In this document: one piece after another, positions 49,628 to 63,074 of the stretch
Position numbering within the stretch: the first letter of the stretch is position 1
How the letters are laid out: every line of letters begins with the position of its first letter
NCBI RefSeq assembly: GCF_002865645.1
Contig: NW_020194563.1
Coordinates: 907,483-971,482 of the forward strand
Direction of reading: 5' to 3'
From: Hyaloscypha bicolor E
Taxonomy: Eukaryota; Ascomycota; Leotiomycetes; Helotiales; Hyaloscyphaceae
DNA: 64,000 bases
Notes under the pieces: model-generated
What the model was told of the DNA's origin: nothing
The model's database searches: none
What the model saw: only the letters and a program-made list of their open reading frames with translations
Position numbers and translations under genes: made by a program

Positions 49628-49958
49628 CTTATATAAGGCCTCTTTTTTAATAAAAAGTAAGAATACCCGTATACTAATTAGTATATATATTACTAACTAA
49701 TATATTTTCTAGTAAAAGGAATTTCAGTAAAAAAGCACTTTTCCTATTATCTTTTAATAAGTATTTCCTTATCTTAAAGCATATTCTCGTTATATTATTA
49801 TATAATCTAGCTTATAAAGTTATTATTTACTATATCTATAAGTCCTATATTATCCTAGAAACATATAGTTAAGAGTAATACCTATAAGTATAATTATACT
49901 AACTTTTGGGAAATAAGCTTAAGGCAACTATAAAGCTTCTTAGTAGCTATAATTTAAG
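49628..49958. repeat. R repeat, truncated copy (R0)
   Basis: About 331 bp matching the first part of the head segment at 51,628, 56,244, 57,825 and 62,443. It starts CTTATATAAGGCC and contains the conserved block TATACTAATTAGTATATATA. It ends where the other copies continue into helicase coding sequence. Confidence 0.75.
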
Positions 49959-50065
49959 TCAAATGCCTGAAAAGCAGATATATAAATAAGGTAGTTTTAA
50001 AAAACATATATTAGTAAGAAGCTCTCTTACTAAAATTATATAATTAATAACTCGATATTAAATAA

Positions 50066-50780
50066 CGGGTAAATAGCTATAAGTTAGATACTAAAATAAT
50101 TATATATTATTAGGTTTTTAAAAAATTATAGCTATATATTATATATTAGTTATATAGTAAATTAATTGCGATTTTATAATAAAAGTATATATATTAAGAG
50201 CCGAAAAAGTATAATATATATAATATTAATAATAACTTAATAAATAACAAGTAAATAGCTATAAGTTAGATACTGAAATAATTATATATTACTAGGTTTT
50301 TAAAAGGTTATAGCTATATATTATATATTAGTTATATAGTAGATTAATTATAATTTTATAATAAGAGTATATATATTAAGAGCCAAAAAAGTATAATATA
50401 TATAATATTAATAATAACTCAATAAATAATAGGTAAATAGCTATAAGTTAGATACTAAAATAATTATATATTACTAGGTTTTTAAAAGATTATAGCTATA
50501 TATTATATATTAGTTATATAATAGATTAATTACAATTTTATAATAAGAGTATATATATTAAAAGCCGAAAAAATATAATATATATAATATTAGTAATAAT
50601 TTAATAAATAATAGGCAAATAGCTATAAGTTAGGTACTAAAATAATTGCATATTACTAGGTTTTTAAAAGGTTATAGCTATATATTATATATTAGTTATA
50701 TAGTAGATTAATTATAATTTTATAATAAAAGTATATATATTAAGAACTAAAAAAGTATAATATATATAATATATATATCT
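50066..50780. repeat. 182-bp satellite, four units
   Basis: The anchor GTAAATAGCTATAAGTTAG recurs at 50,069, 50,251, 50,433 and 50,615 (GCAAATAG in the last), exactly 182 bp apart. Each unit ends with TATATATTAAGAGCCGAAAAA or a close variant, and an ATATATATAATATTA tail. Differences are mainly transitions. A worn fifth unit is seen at about 50,830-50,930. Confidence 0.88.
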
Positions 50781-51627
50781 TAATAAAACTAATATTATAT
50801 TATTAATAACTTTCTTTATATTAGTTTAAGGCCCTAAAAGGCTATAAATTAAGTACTAAATTAATTATATATATTATAATAAAAAATATATATTTTAGGA
50901 TCTAATATATTATAATATATATAATAAATTTATTACTAAGAGTTTAGAACTTACTTAGAGATTAAGGCTAGAAATATTTCCTAAATCTAAACCCCTTTTA
51001 CTCTTAGTATAATTAATAATAATTTTTTTAGATATTACTCCTAAATAAGCTAATTCTTTAATAGCCTTTTATTTCCGAACTCTTAGTAAATTATTACCGG
51101 ATTTTAATCTTTTATTTCTAAATCTAATTCTTTAAGAATATCTTATCTAAAGAAAAGTAAAGAAAAAAAGAAAGAAATAAGATATAAAAGTAATATAACT
51201 AGATAAGTATACTAGTAAGAAAAGTATTAATAAGTTCTAGATCCTAATTTAATAGATTATTATTTACTTACTTATATTTCCTTAAGCTTTTTCTATTTAT
51301 TATAGATTTAATAACTAATATATATCTTTTCCTAGCTTCTTTAAATACTATTTAGTAATTTTCTCCTTAATAACCTCCTCCTTAATAACCTTTTCCTTAA
51401 TAATTTCCTTTTTTTTTATAACTTTCTTTTTTAGATATACTAACTTCTTTAACTCTAATTATATAGTAGCCTGGCTCTTTATATATATTGCTTTTTTACT
51501 ATATCTAAGAATATTTAAATACTATAAGTACTTTAAATATAGAGCTATTTGGCTTCTAAATACTATTAATTTAATCTCGAAATATATAAGAATTATTAAC
51601 TAGATATTAAAAATCTATACCTTACCT
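50781..51627. other. AT-rich spacer
   Basis: No gene. It includes a short CCTTAATAAC-type repeat (about 51,365-51,415) and pyrimidine-rich runs. Confidence 0.5.
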
Positions 51628-51784
51628 CTTATATAAGGCCCCTTTTTTAATAAAAGGTAAGAATACTAGTATACTAATTAGTATATATACTACTAACTAA
51701 TATACTTTCCGGTAAAAGGGATTTTGGTAAAAGGATACCTCTCCTATTACCCTCTACCCTCCTTTAAATAAGTATTCCCTTGTC

Positions 51785-54700
51785 TCAAAATATATACTTG
51801 TTATATTCTTATATAATCCGATTTATAGGATTACTATTTACTATATTTGCAAGTCCTATATTATTTCAGGGATATATAGTTAAGAGTAGTACCTATAAGT
51901 ATAGCTATACCGACTTTTGGGAAACGAGCTCAAGGCAACTATATAGCTCCTTAATAGCTATAACCTGAGAAGTATAGCCGAGCTCAGAGAGTATAAGCCC
52001 CAGTCCAAAGACAGGTACCAGATAATTAAATACCTGGTTAGCTATAATAGTATCTACTATCTATAGCCATAGTATAGCTATAGTACCTACTATCTTCCCA
52101 AGATAAAGGAGTACTAGGCTACTTACTATAAGACCGAAGTAAGGTTTTATAAGAATAGTTAGTTATAAAAAGAGTATAAGCTATAAATATACTTTACTAT
52201 AAAGAACCGGATTAATTATTTTATAGTAGTAGATAGAAAGAAAGACAGGGAAATAGCCAGAGGCTTTATATTATTAACTAAGCTAGAGAAAGAACTATTT
52301 AAGTAATTAGAAAAGAATTATAAGAATATAAAATATAATCTTGAGAAGCAAGTAATTATAGTTTAGGATATTAGAGATTTAAGATTAGAAAAAGTACTAT
52401 AGCTATATAATATAATAGGTTTTCTATATTACCTAACTATACTAAAAAACAAGAAGATCTAGAGCTTATATAAGCTACTATTAAAGAAAGAACTTAATAT
52501 GAATAGTAAGAATACTAAGAATCCTAATCTCGTTCGAATTTTAGTTATAGCCGAGGCTATCTTAAGAGATATATACCGGTTATATAGTAATACCTTACTA
52601 GACCGGAAAATAATATAGTAGTAAGCTAATATCCTAAATAAATTCTATATTAGGGCTTTAGGTAAAGCAGATAGGTTCCGGTATTTCAAGAATATATTAA
52701 TTTTAGTTACTTACTTTATTACTATAAAATAGTTATTAGTATATTACTATTATATAGTATATTATAAAGGCGGCTATTTTACCTGGGCTAAGCTAGAGCA
52801 AATACTATCCGGGAATATTATCTAGCTAACTATTTTATAGATTCAAGCTATAAATGAGATTATAGAAGCCTTGGCTATTAAGGATATAGAGAAGGCTAAG
52901 CTAGCTTTCAAGTATACTATTTAGCGACTTTACTTGGCTCTAATTTGCCATACTATTAGTAGTATACTATTCAAGTTCCCTGTCTTGAGTTTTTATATTA
53001 TACTAAATAGGAAAGTCTATAGGAAAGGCCGGGAATTATAAAAGGAGCCAGGGAATTTCAATAGTTATTTATTAGCTCTGACTTAGACTATTTAGCTAGT
53101 ACTTTTTGACTATACTTATTTCTAAGAGTAAGATAATAAAGATTAAATCCCTGTCTTTCTTACTAAGATCTATAAGAAGTTCTTCTAATAGCTAGCTAAG
53201 ATCTCATTTAGGTATATTTTATAATAAAGGCTATACTTATTTAAGGTTAGAAAAGCTACTATTATAAAATACTAAGCTTAATAGTTCTTAGATAGGCAGA
53301 TAATAAAATATTATAGGATAAAATTATAGATATTATAGATCTCTAACTTAGTAGTTTCTAAATATTAATAAGCCTATATCCTGCTCTATAATAAGTTCCT
53401 GTTTCAAGCTAAGGACCTTATTCTAATAGAATTATAGAGGCTAAAAGATAACCTAGATCTAGAAGATTTTAGTAGCTTATAGCTCTCTTATTCTAGTAAT
53501 ACCGAGTTTCTAAAGAGTATTAAGCTTACTTTTATCTAGTAAATCCAGAGTAATACTAAGCTCCGGGCCATATTCTTAACTAATAGTAAGAATAGAAGTA
53601 TAGTCTTATATTTAAAGGCTATAGCTATTTATAAGGCATATATTCAGGAATTTTTAGAGTAAGTATTAGTATTATTTTATATCTCTAGTAGCTTACTATT
53701 ATAAGCATCCGAATTACTATTAGTAATATAATATAATAATACTTAATAGTATTACTTATTAATATAAGAGAAGCTAATTATAATCTATACCTAGTATTAT
53801 AAGAGTTAGTAGTAATCCGGTATATATAAGAATAATATCTAATTCTTATTAAAGGTAATTAGGAATCTATTACTTTTATATATTATATATATCCTATTTC
53901 TAAGATAACTATTCTTCTAATAATAGACTCTAGGTACTCTTATTTCTCTATATCTCTAGGCTAAGCTAGACGGAATAATATAGGCTAATAAAACACTTTT
54001 GGCCTGCCTAATAAAAGTATATATTTATACTAAGATACCGTATTTATATATATTAAACTAGTAATAGTTTATAGTATTAATTATAAAGGAGAAGTTTTCT
54101 ATTAAGAAACAGGCGAATTTTAATCTTGAGGAAAGTATAGAAAAGAATATTAAAAATGAGCTAGATCTAGTTACTTTAGTAGAACTAAATAATTATATAT
54201 ACTATACTTTTAATTATATATATACTAGAATAATAATACTTACTATAAATACTCTATTATACCGGAATTACTAAATATCCGAAAGTTAGTATATATTCTT
54301 CTAGTTTAACTATATTCTATAGAGAAAGAGGCTATAGAATACTTTAGAGACATTATTACTATAAATACTAGATATTTCTAAATATAGTTAGATATATAGA
54401 AGAAATATATATTCCGAGGCTAATTTACTAGCTATTACTCGGAAACTATATAATATACTAGGCTTATAATTCCGGGTCTCCGGTTAGTAAAATAAAGTAC
54501 TTACTATTATAGGGCCTTAGCTAGCCAAATAGGTAGTTCTAGTAATAGGAACCGGCTCTAGTAAGACTTTAGTTATTATAATTAGAGCTATAATTATAGA
54601 TACTAGAACTATAATCCTGGTTCTACTAATAGTTACTTTATAGAATAATATACTAAGATACTTTTACGAAATAGGTATCTGGCTACTAATCTGGTCTATT

Positions 54701-56236
54701 AACTACTAATAGTTAGTTTTATTAGTTATTATATTAGCTAAAGCTATATATATTTAAGGCTTTCTTAAATACTATTATATTCTAGTTAGTAAGTAAAAGC
54801 TAGACTATATTATAATTAATAAGAATTATCTTACTATTATAGCTAGTAACTACCGGCTATATATAGCCTAACTAGGCTAGTATATCCGGTAGATTAGAAT
54901 ATAAATAGTCTAGCTAATAGCTATACTTTTCCTAGTAATATAAGAAAAGTTTATTAAGTATAATAAGCTTATAAAGCCCAGAATTATTCGGAAATTAACT
55001 AACTAGCCTAATATTAAATATATAGTTAGCTTTAAAGCTAGACCCGGGCCCTTAATTAAGAGAGCTATTAATCTAGTATAGGTATACTAGCCTAAGCAGG
55101 AGATCTTTAATTACTTCCGGGATAAGATTATTATCTATTACTATATATAGAATAAAGTAACTTAGCTTACTAACCTTTTATAATATCTATTATATATTTC
55201 CGAATTAGGGTCTAATAAGGAAAAGGCTACTATTCTCTCTTAGTAAATTACTAATAAAGACTAGCCCGTAATTATAGCCATATCTGCTCTCGGAATTAGG
55301 TTTAATTATCCTTATATATAATAAGTAGTTTATATAAATATACCTAGTAAAATATCTATCTTTTTTCAGGAATCTAGTAAAATAGGCCAAGATAATAGAA
55401 AGGCTTCTTCTATTATTCTCTTATATTCCAGATAGAAGCCATAAGTAAATGAGTTCCTTTCTCCTAATTAGGAGGCTATATAGCTATATTTAACCTAGTA
55501 ATACTATTCCCAGAGTATCCTTAGCTAGTTTTTAGATAATCGGCCAAATTAGTAATAATATATAATAGGTAAAAAGATATACCAGGTCTATAGAAAGCCT
55601 TATACTAAAGCCCGGCCTCTTGATTTGAAATTTGAGTTAGTAATAATTAGAGGAATATAATTTACTAGTCTGAATAAGGTATTATAATAAGACTATATCC
55701 GAGATCAGGTACTTAATAGCTATAAGCGAGATCTTAAAGTTATATTAGATAGTTATTTCTATTATTATATATTTGGTTATAAATTCAATTATATATTAAG
55801 TACTTACTTCCGGCGGTTCTATTAGATTTATATAAAGAACAAGGTATATTAGATATAGAAAAGAAAAGAGAAGAAGTAAATTTAATAGTATATAGCTTAC
55901 TAGAATTATTACTAGCTATAGGATATTTGCCAGATAGTAGATCCAGAATATAAGAAAGTAGAATATTAGTTCCCTAATATAATTATACTACTCTATTATA
56001 GGATATATAAACAGGCAAATAGTAGTAATTAGCTATAGAAGTACTTCTAACAAATATTTCAGACCAAACTTAAGTATATATTCTGGCTTAGAAAGATAAT
56101 ATTACTTAAAAGAAATAAGTATATTTAGGCTAATTATATAGTAGCTCTTACTCTGGCCGAACTAGAGTAAGCTTAGGACTATAGAGTTTTATTATATATT
56201 ATAGAATATAGAGGCTAGAATATAAAGGCTAGTTAA
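51785..56236 (+). pseudogene. RecQ-type helicase pseudogene, copy A
   Basis: The frame runs 1,484 codons to a TAA with no net indel, interrupted only by TAG/TAA codons where Gln or Trp are expected. N-terminal part: CYICKSY.. and a later Tyr/Cys-rich stretch look like the worn zinc-finger module common in large fungal RecQ-like proteins. Helicase motifs in the C-terminal half: nucleotide loop changed to GTGSSKT (54,571), a DEGH-type Walker B reading INKNYL, RIIR..TN.PNIKYIV, and QESSKIGQD where QxxGRAGRD is expected (55,366). A gene of this type is known from fungal subtelomeres. Broken by RIP, including the Walker A glycine. The first in-frame Met was not chosen because the start is unclear. 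Confidence 0.75.
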
Positions 56237-56243
56237 TACCTAT

Positions 56244-56702
56244 CTTTTATATAGGGCTCCTTTTTTAGTAAAAAATAAAAATACCCGTATACTAATTAGT
56301 ATATATATTACTAACTAATATACTTTCTAGTAAAAGGGATTTCGGTAAAGAGGTACCTCTCCTACTACCTTTTAATAAGTATTCTCTTATTTTAAAATAT
56401 ATTCTCATTATATTATTATATAATCTAGCTTATAGAATTACTATTTATTATACTTATAAGTCCTATATTATCCTAGAAATATATAGTCAAAAGCAGTATT
56501 TATAAGTATAGCTATACTAACTCTTGAGAAACAAGCTTAAGGCAATTATAAAGCTTCTTAATAACTATAACTTAAGAAATATAGCCGAGCTAAAAGAGTA
56601 TAAGCCCCGGCCTAAAAACAAGTACTAGATAACTAAGTACCTAGTTAGCTATAATAGCATTTACTATCTATAGCTATAGTATAGCTATAATACCTGCTTA
56701 TA
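56244..56702. repeat. R repeat copy R2
   Basis: About 460 bp repeating the head of the helicase unit immediately after the helicase stop. It includes about 100 codons of the helicase N-terminal frame, then diverges. Confidence 0.8.
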
Positions 56703-56805
56703 AGGCTAGGTCTTATATATTAAAACAAGGAATTACTTTATAAAACTCTATTATCTAGTATAGGCTAAATAAGAACTAATTATAATTAAATAGTAATTAC
56801 TAAAA

Positions 56806-56877
56806 GGCCTAATAATATAATAGTAATATATAAAGTTAGTAAACTCTATAGCCTAGATTCGATTCCTAGTTAGGCTC
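56806..56877 (+). pseudogene. tRNA-Thr(AGT)-like sequence, RIP-worn (unit A)
   Basis: A 72-nt stretch with a seven-pair acceptor stem (GGCCTAA with TTAGGCT, one G-T pair). The T arm has loop TTCGATT, with a CTAGA/CCTAG stem worn from CTAGG/CCTAG. The D-arm region is AT-worn. The anticodon hairpin is AAGT-TAGTAA-ACTC, one base shorter than the canonical TTAGTAA loop of tRNA-Thr. GATTCGATTCC is a near-perfect B box. It may be a tRNA pseudogene or the head of a SINE; a T8 run follows 50-60 bp downstream. Confidence 0.5.
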
Positions 56878-57824
56878 CTGATTTGCTTCTTAATAAATAC
56901 TCTTATAGTATTTAGTAATAAATAAATCTATTTTTTTTAGTCTTATTTTTTAAATAAGAAATATTATATAGGAATACTAGTCTAGCTTTAAGAAATATAT
57001 AAAGCCCTCTTTACCTGCCTTTTATTTCTCTTTCTTTTCTTTTTTTCTTTTCTTCTATTCTTTTTTCTTCTAGCCGCTTTTCTTTCTCTTTTCCTTACTT
57101 CCTCTCAATTAAATAAGTAAGAAATAAAGATAATATAAGAACCAGAATAATAAAAGAATTAGTAGCTAGTTATACTCTAGGGTTTTATTTCCTAAGCTTT
57201 CCTATATAGGTCGTTTTATTAGGTACTTACCCTAGAGAGAAACTACTTATATTACCTACCGGGGCTTTAAATCTATAATTAGCTTACTAGTATAGTATAC
57301 TCGAGACTATTTATAGACTAACCGCCCTGCTCCCTTCTTCCGGAAGGCTATTAATACCCGAAATAGTAATAAGGAAGCCGGAGCTTCTATTATATTATAG
57401 CTAAAGAATTACTATAATAGTAAGAATATATATAGTTAGTTCTAACTATACTATAAAGGCTTAGTATTAGGCTTTTAGTAAATCAAAAAAGCTTATTTTA
57501 ATATATATAACCTAGAGCTAAAGTAAATATAATTATATACTTATTTAAGTTATATAACTATATTTATTCGAGGTATCCTAATAAAATCCACTAGCTAATT
57601 TAATTATAAGTACTATAAGCTAATAGGATATATAGCCTAGCTTAAATTAACCTAGCTTCTTTAAAGAAAGAAATTATATAATTATATATTACTTAAGTTC
57701 TCTCTTATTTAAAAGTAAGAAATTAGTTTCTAGATTCTATTATATAATATAAACTAAATAAATATATTATATACTTTTCTATAATATCTTGAATTTATTT
57801 CTTTATAAAACTCTTATTCTATCT
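56878..57824. other. Spacer of unit A
   Basis: No recognised gene. Contains a pyrimidine-rich run (about 57,020-57,110) and a moderately GC stretch around 57,330 (CCGGAAGGCTATTAATACCCG). The same sequence is seen in unit B at about 63,205-63,560. Confidence 0.5.
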
Positions 57825-57981
57825 CTTATATAAGGCCCCTTTTTTAGTGAAAGGTAAGAATACTAGTATACTAATTAGTGTATATACTACTAACTAATAT
57901 ACTTTCTAATAAAAGAAATTTTAGTAAAAGGGCACCTCTCCTACTACCCCCCACCCTCCTTTAAATAAGTATTCTCTTGTC

Positions 57982-60900
57982 TCAAAGCACATACTCATTA
58001 TATTCTTATATAATCCGATTTATAGGGTTACTATCTGTTATATTTATAAGTCCTATATTATTTCAGGAATATGTAGTCAAGAATAGCACCTGTAAGCACA
58101 GCTATACCGACTCTTGGAAGACGAGCTCAAGGCAACTATATAGCTTCTTAGTAGCTATAACCTGAGGAATATAGCCGAGCTCAGAGAATACAAGCTCCGG
58201 TCCAAAGACAAGTACTAGATAATTAAGTACCTAGTTAGCTATAATAGTATCTATTATCTATAGCCATAGTATAGCTATAGTACCCGCTATTTCCCTAAGA
58301 TAAAGGAGTACTGGGCTACTTGCTACAAGACTAAAACAAGGTCTTATAAGAGTAGTTAGTTATAGAAAGAGTATAAGCTATAGATATACTTTACTATAAA
58401 GGGCCGGATTAATTATTTTATAGTAATAAATAGAGAGAAAGGCAGGGAAATAGCCAGAGGCTCTATATTATTAACTGAGCTAGAGAAGGAACTATTTAAG
58501 TAATTAGAGAAGAATTATAAAGATATAAAATGCGATCTTAAGAAGCAAGTAACTATAGTCCAGGATATTAGAGATTTAAGGTCAAAAAGGATACTATAGC
58601 TATATAATATAATAGGTTTTCCATATTATCTAACTATATTAAAAAATAAGGAGATCTAGAGCTCATATAAGCTATTACTAAAGAAAGAGCTTAATACAGA
58701 TAGTAAGAATACTAAGGATCCTAATCTCGTCCGAATTTTAGTTATAGCTAAGGCTACCTTAAGAGATATATACCGGTTATATAGTAATACCTTACTAGAC
58801 CAGAAAATAATATAGTAGCGGGCTAATATCCTAAATGAATTCTATACTAGGGCTTTAGATAAAGCAGATAGGTTCCGGTATTTCAAGAATATATTAACTC
58901 TAGTTACCTACTTTACTACTATAAAGCAATTATTAATATACTATTACCGTATAGTATATTATAAAAGCGGCCATTTTACCCGGGCTAAGCTAGAGCAAGT
59001 ACTACCCGGGAATATTATTTAGCTAATTACTTTATAGATCCAAGCTATAAATAAGATTATAGAAGCCTTGGCTATTAAGGATATAAAGGAGGCTGAGCTA
59101 GCTTTCAAACATATTATTTGGCAACTTTACTTGGCTCTAATTTACTATACTATTAGTAGCATATTATTCAAGTCTCTTATCTTGAGTTTCTATACTATAC
59201 TAAGTAGGAAAGTCTATAGGAAAGGCTAGGGATTATGGGAGGAGCCAGGGAATTTTAATAGCTATTTATTAGCTCTGACCTAAACTACTTAGCTAGTACT
59301 TTTTAACTATACTTATTTCCAAGAGCAAAATAATAAAGATTAAATCCCTGTCTTTCTTACCAAGATCTATAAGAAATTCTTCTAGTAGCTAGCTAAGACC
59401 CTATTTAGATATATTCTATAATAGAGGCTATACTTATTTAAGGTTAGAAAAGCTACTATTATAAAATACCAAGCTCGGTAGTCTTTAAACGGGCAGATAA
59501 TAAAATATTATAAGATAGAATTATAGATATTATAGATCTCTAACTTAGTGATTTCCGAATATTAATAAGCCTATACCCTGCTTTATAATAAGCTCCTGTT
59601 CCAAGCCAAGGACCTTATCCTAATAGAATTATAGAGGCTAAAAAATAACCTAGATCTAGAAGATTTTGGCAGCTCGTGGCTTTCTTATCCTAGTAATACC
59701 AAGTTTCTAGAGAATACTAAGCTTGCTCTTATCTGGCGGATCCAGGGTAATACTAAGCTCCGGGCCATATTCTTAACTAATAGTAAGGATAGAAGTATAG
59801 TCTTATATCTAAAGGCTATGGCTATTTATAAGGCATATACTCAGGAATTCCTAGAGTGAGTATTAGTATTATTTCATATTCCCGGCGGCCTACTATTATA
59901 AGCGTCCGAGTTACTATTAGTAATATAGTATAATAATACTTAATAGCGCCACTTATTAATATGAGAGAAGCTAGTTATAATCTATACCCAGTATTATAAG
60001 GGTTAGTAGTAGTCTGGTATATATAAGAATAATATCTAATTCTTACTAAAAACAATTAGGGATCTATTACTTTTATATATTATATATGTCCTATCTCTAA
60101 AGCAACTATTCTTCTAATAATAGACTCCAGGTACTCTTATCTCTTTATATCTCTGGGCTAAGCTAGACGGGATAGTATAGGCTAATAGGATACTTTTGGC
60201 CTGCCTAATAAAAGTATATACTTATATTAAGGTACTATGCCTATATATATTAAACTAGTAATAGTTTGCAATATTAATTATAAAGGAGAAGTTTTCTATT
60301 AAGGAACGGGCGAATTTTAATCTTAAGGAGGATATAGAAGAAAATATTAAGGACGAGCTAGATCTAGTTACTCTAGTAGAACTAAGTAATTATATATATT
60401 ATACTTTTAATTATATATATACTAGAATAATAATACTTACTATAAATACTCTATTATACCGGAATTACCGAGTATTCGAGAGTTAGTATATATTCTTCCG
60501 GTTTAACTATATTCTATAGGGAAAGAGGCCGCAGGATATTTTAGAGATACTATTACTATAAATACTAGATGCTTTTAAGTATAATTAGATATATAAGAGA
60601 AATATATACTTCGAGGCTAATTTACTAGTTATTACTCGGAAACTATATAATATACCAGGCTTATAATTCCGGGTCTCCGGTTAGCGAAATAAAATACTTG
60701 CTATTATAGGGCCTTAGCTAGCCGAGTAGGTAGTTCTAGTAATAGGAACCGGCTCCGGTAAGACTTTAGTTATTATAATTAGAGCTATAATTATAGATAC
60801 TAGGACTATAATCCTGGTTCTACTAATAGTTATTTTATAGGGTAATATACTAAGACGCTTTTACGAAGTAGGTATCCGGCCACTAATCTGGTCCGTTAAC

Positions 60901-62433
60901 TACTAATAGTTAGCTTTATTAGTTATTATATTAGCCAAAGCTATATATACTTAAGGCTTTCTTAAATACTATTATATTCTAGTTAGTAAGTAAAAGCTAG
61001 ACCATATTATAATTAATAAGGGTTATCTTACTATTATAGCTAGTAACTACTAGCTATATATGGCCTAACTAGGCTAGTATATCCGGCAGATCAGGATATA
61101 GATAGTTTAGCTAATAGCTATACTTCCTCTAGTAATACAAGAAGAGTTTATTAAGTATAATAAGCTTATAAAGCCCAGGATTATCCGGGAGTCAACTAAC
61201 CGGCCTAATATTAAGTATATAATTAGCTTTAAAGCTAGACCCGGGCCCTTAATTAAGAGAGCTACTAATCTAATACAGGTATACTAGCCTAAGCAGGAGA
61301 TCTTTAACTATTCCCGGAATAAGATTATTATTTACTACTATATATAGAATGAAGTAGCTTAGCTTACTAACCTTCTATAGTATTTATTATATATTTCCGA
61401 ATTAGGGTCTAATAAGGAAAAGGCTACTATTCTCTCCTAGTAAATTACTAATAAAGACTAGCCTATAATTATAGCTATATTTGCTCTCGGGATTGGGTTT
61501 AACTATCTTTATATATAATAAGTAGTTTATATAAATATACCTAGTAAAGTATTTGCCTTCTCTCAGGAATCTGGTAAAGCAGGCCAAGATAATAAGAAGG
61601 CTTCTTCTATTATCCTCTTATATTCCGGATAGAAGCCGCAAGTAGATAGGTCTCTCTTTCCTGATTAGGAGGCCATATAGCTATATTTAACCTAGTAATA
61701 CTGCTTCCGGGGCGTCCTCAGTCAGTTTTTGGATAATCGGCCAAATTAGTAATAGTATATAGCGGGCAAAGAGATATACCAGGTCTATAGAGAGCCTTAT
61801 ACCAAAGCCCGGCCTCTTGACTTGAAATTTGAGTTAGTAGTAACCGGAGGAATGCAATTTACTAGTCCGGATAAGGTATTACGGTAAGACTATATCCGAG
61901 ATTAGGTACTTAATAACTATAAGCAAGACCTTGAAATCATATTAGGCAGTTATCTCTATTATTATATGCTTGGCCATAAATTCAATTACATACCAGGTGC
62001 TTGCTTCCGGCGGTTCTACTAGATCTATATAAAGAATGAGGCATATTAGACGCAGAAGAGGGAAGAGAAAAAGTAGATTTAGTAGTATGTGGCTTACTAG
62101 AACTACTACTAGCTATAGGACATTTGCCAGGTAGTGGATCTAGAGTATAAAAAGGCAGAATATTAGTTCCCTAATATAGTTATACTACTTTATTACGGGG
62201 TATATAAACGGGCGGGTAGTAGTAATTAGCTATAGAAGCACTTCCGGCGGATGTTTTAGACTAAACTTGAGTATATACTCTGGCTTAAAGAGATAGTATT
62301 ACTCGAGAGAAATAAGTATATCTAGGCTAATTATATAATAGCTTTTACTCTAGCCAAACTAGAATAAGCTTAGGACTATAAAGTTTTATTATATATTATA
62401 GAATATAGAGGCTAGAATATAGAGGCTAGTTAA
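57982..62433 (+). pseudogene. RecQ-type helicase pseudogene, copy B
   Basis: Same 1,484-codon frame length as copy A. Less mutated: Walker A is intact as GTGSGKT (60,744), followed by RLIK-like and PLIWS blocks, and the last motif reads QESGKAGQD (61,564). The DExH box reads INKGYL, so both acidic residues are lost. The N-terminal part shows YNPIYR, CYICKSY and INYFIVI, as in fungal RecQ-like proteins with a zinc-finger N-terminus. Multiple TAG codons remain. It is the better template for a family search. No introns are needed. Confidence 0.78.
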
Positions 62434-62442
62434 TACTTACCT

Positions 62443-62900
62443 CTTATATAGGGCCCCTTTTTCGGTAAAAGGTAAGAATGCCCGTATACTAATTAGTATA
62501 TATACTACTAACTAATATACTTTCCGGTAAAAGGGATTTCGGTAAAGAGGTACCTCCCCTATTACCTTTTAATAAGTATTTCCTTATCTCGAAGTATATT
62601 CTTATTATATTATTATATAATCTAGCTTATAGAATTACTATTTATTATGCCTATAAGTCCTATATTATCCTAGAGGCATATAGTTAAGAGCGGTACCTAT
62701 AAGTATAGTTATACTAACTCTTGGGAGACAAGCTTAAGGCAACTATAAAGCTTCTTAATAATTATAACTTGAGGGATATGGCCGAGCTAAAAGAATATAA
62801 GCCCTGGCCTAAAAACAAGTACTAGATAACTAAGTACCTAGTTAGCTATAATAGCATTTACTATTTATAGCCGTAGTATAGCTATAATACCTATTTATAG
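62443..62900. repeat. R repeat copy R4
   Basis: Repeats the unit head directly after the copy B helicase stop, matching R2 most closely in its flanks. Confidence 0.8.
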
Positions 62901-63002
62901 GACTGGGTCTTATATATTAAAACAAGAAATTACTTTATAAAACTCTATTATCTAGTATAGGCTAAGTAAGAACTAATTATAATTAAATAATAGTTACTAA
63001 AA

Positions 63003-63074
63003 GGCCCGATAATATAATAGTAGTATATAGAATTAGTAAACTTTATAGCCTAGGTTTGATTCCTAGTTAGGCTC
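63003..63074 (+). pseudogene. tRNA-Thr(AGT)-like sequence, RIP-worn (unit B)
   Basis: Counterpart of 56,806-56,877, also 72 nt. The T arm CTAGG-TTTGATT-CCTAG is complete in its stem. The acceptor reads GGCCCGA against TTAGGCT, with one mismatch explained by a transition. The anticodon loop TAGTAA is again one base short. Confidence 0.5.

Larger units (their letters stand above)
51628..57824 (+). repeat. 6.2-kb tandem unit A (helicase + R + tRNA-like spacer)
   Basis: The whole interval is repeated head to tail from 57,825 to the window end, with a 6,197-bp offset. Order: R1 head (51,628-52,093, which includes the start of the helicase frame), helicase pseudogene, R2 head copy (56,244-56,702), and a 1.1-kb spacer with a tRNA-like 72-mer and pyrimidine-rich runs. 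Copy A carries more transitions than copy B. Confidence 0.88.

Noticed and set aside
50066..50780. CRISPR-like array
   Set aside because: Units are contiguous 182-bp satellites without unique spacers, in a eukaryotic genome.
51628..62900. R repeats as LTRs of two retrotransposons
   Set aside because: R contains helicase coding sequence, and no reverse transcriptase, PBS or polypurine tract was found in the units.
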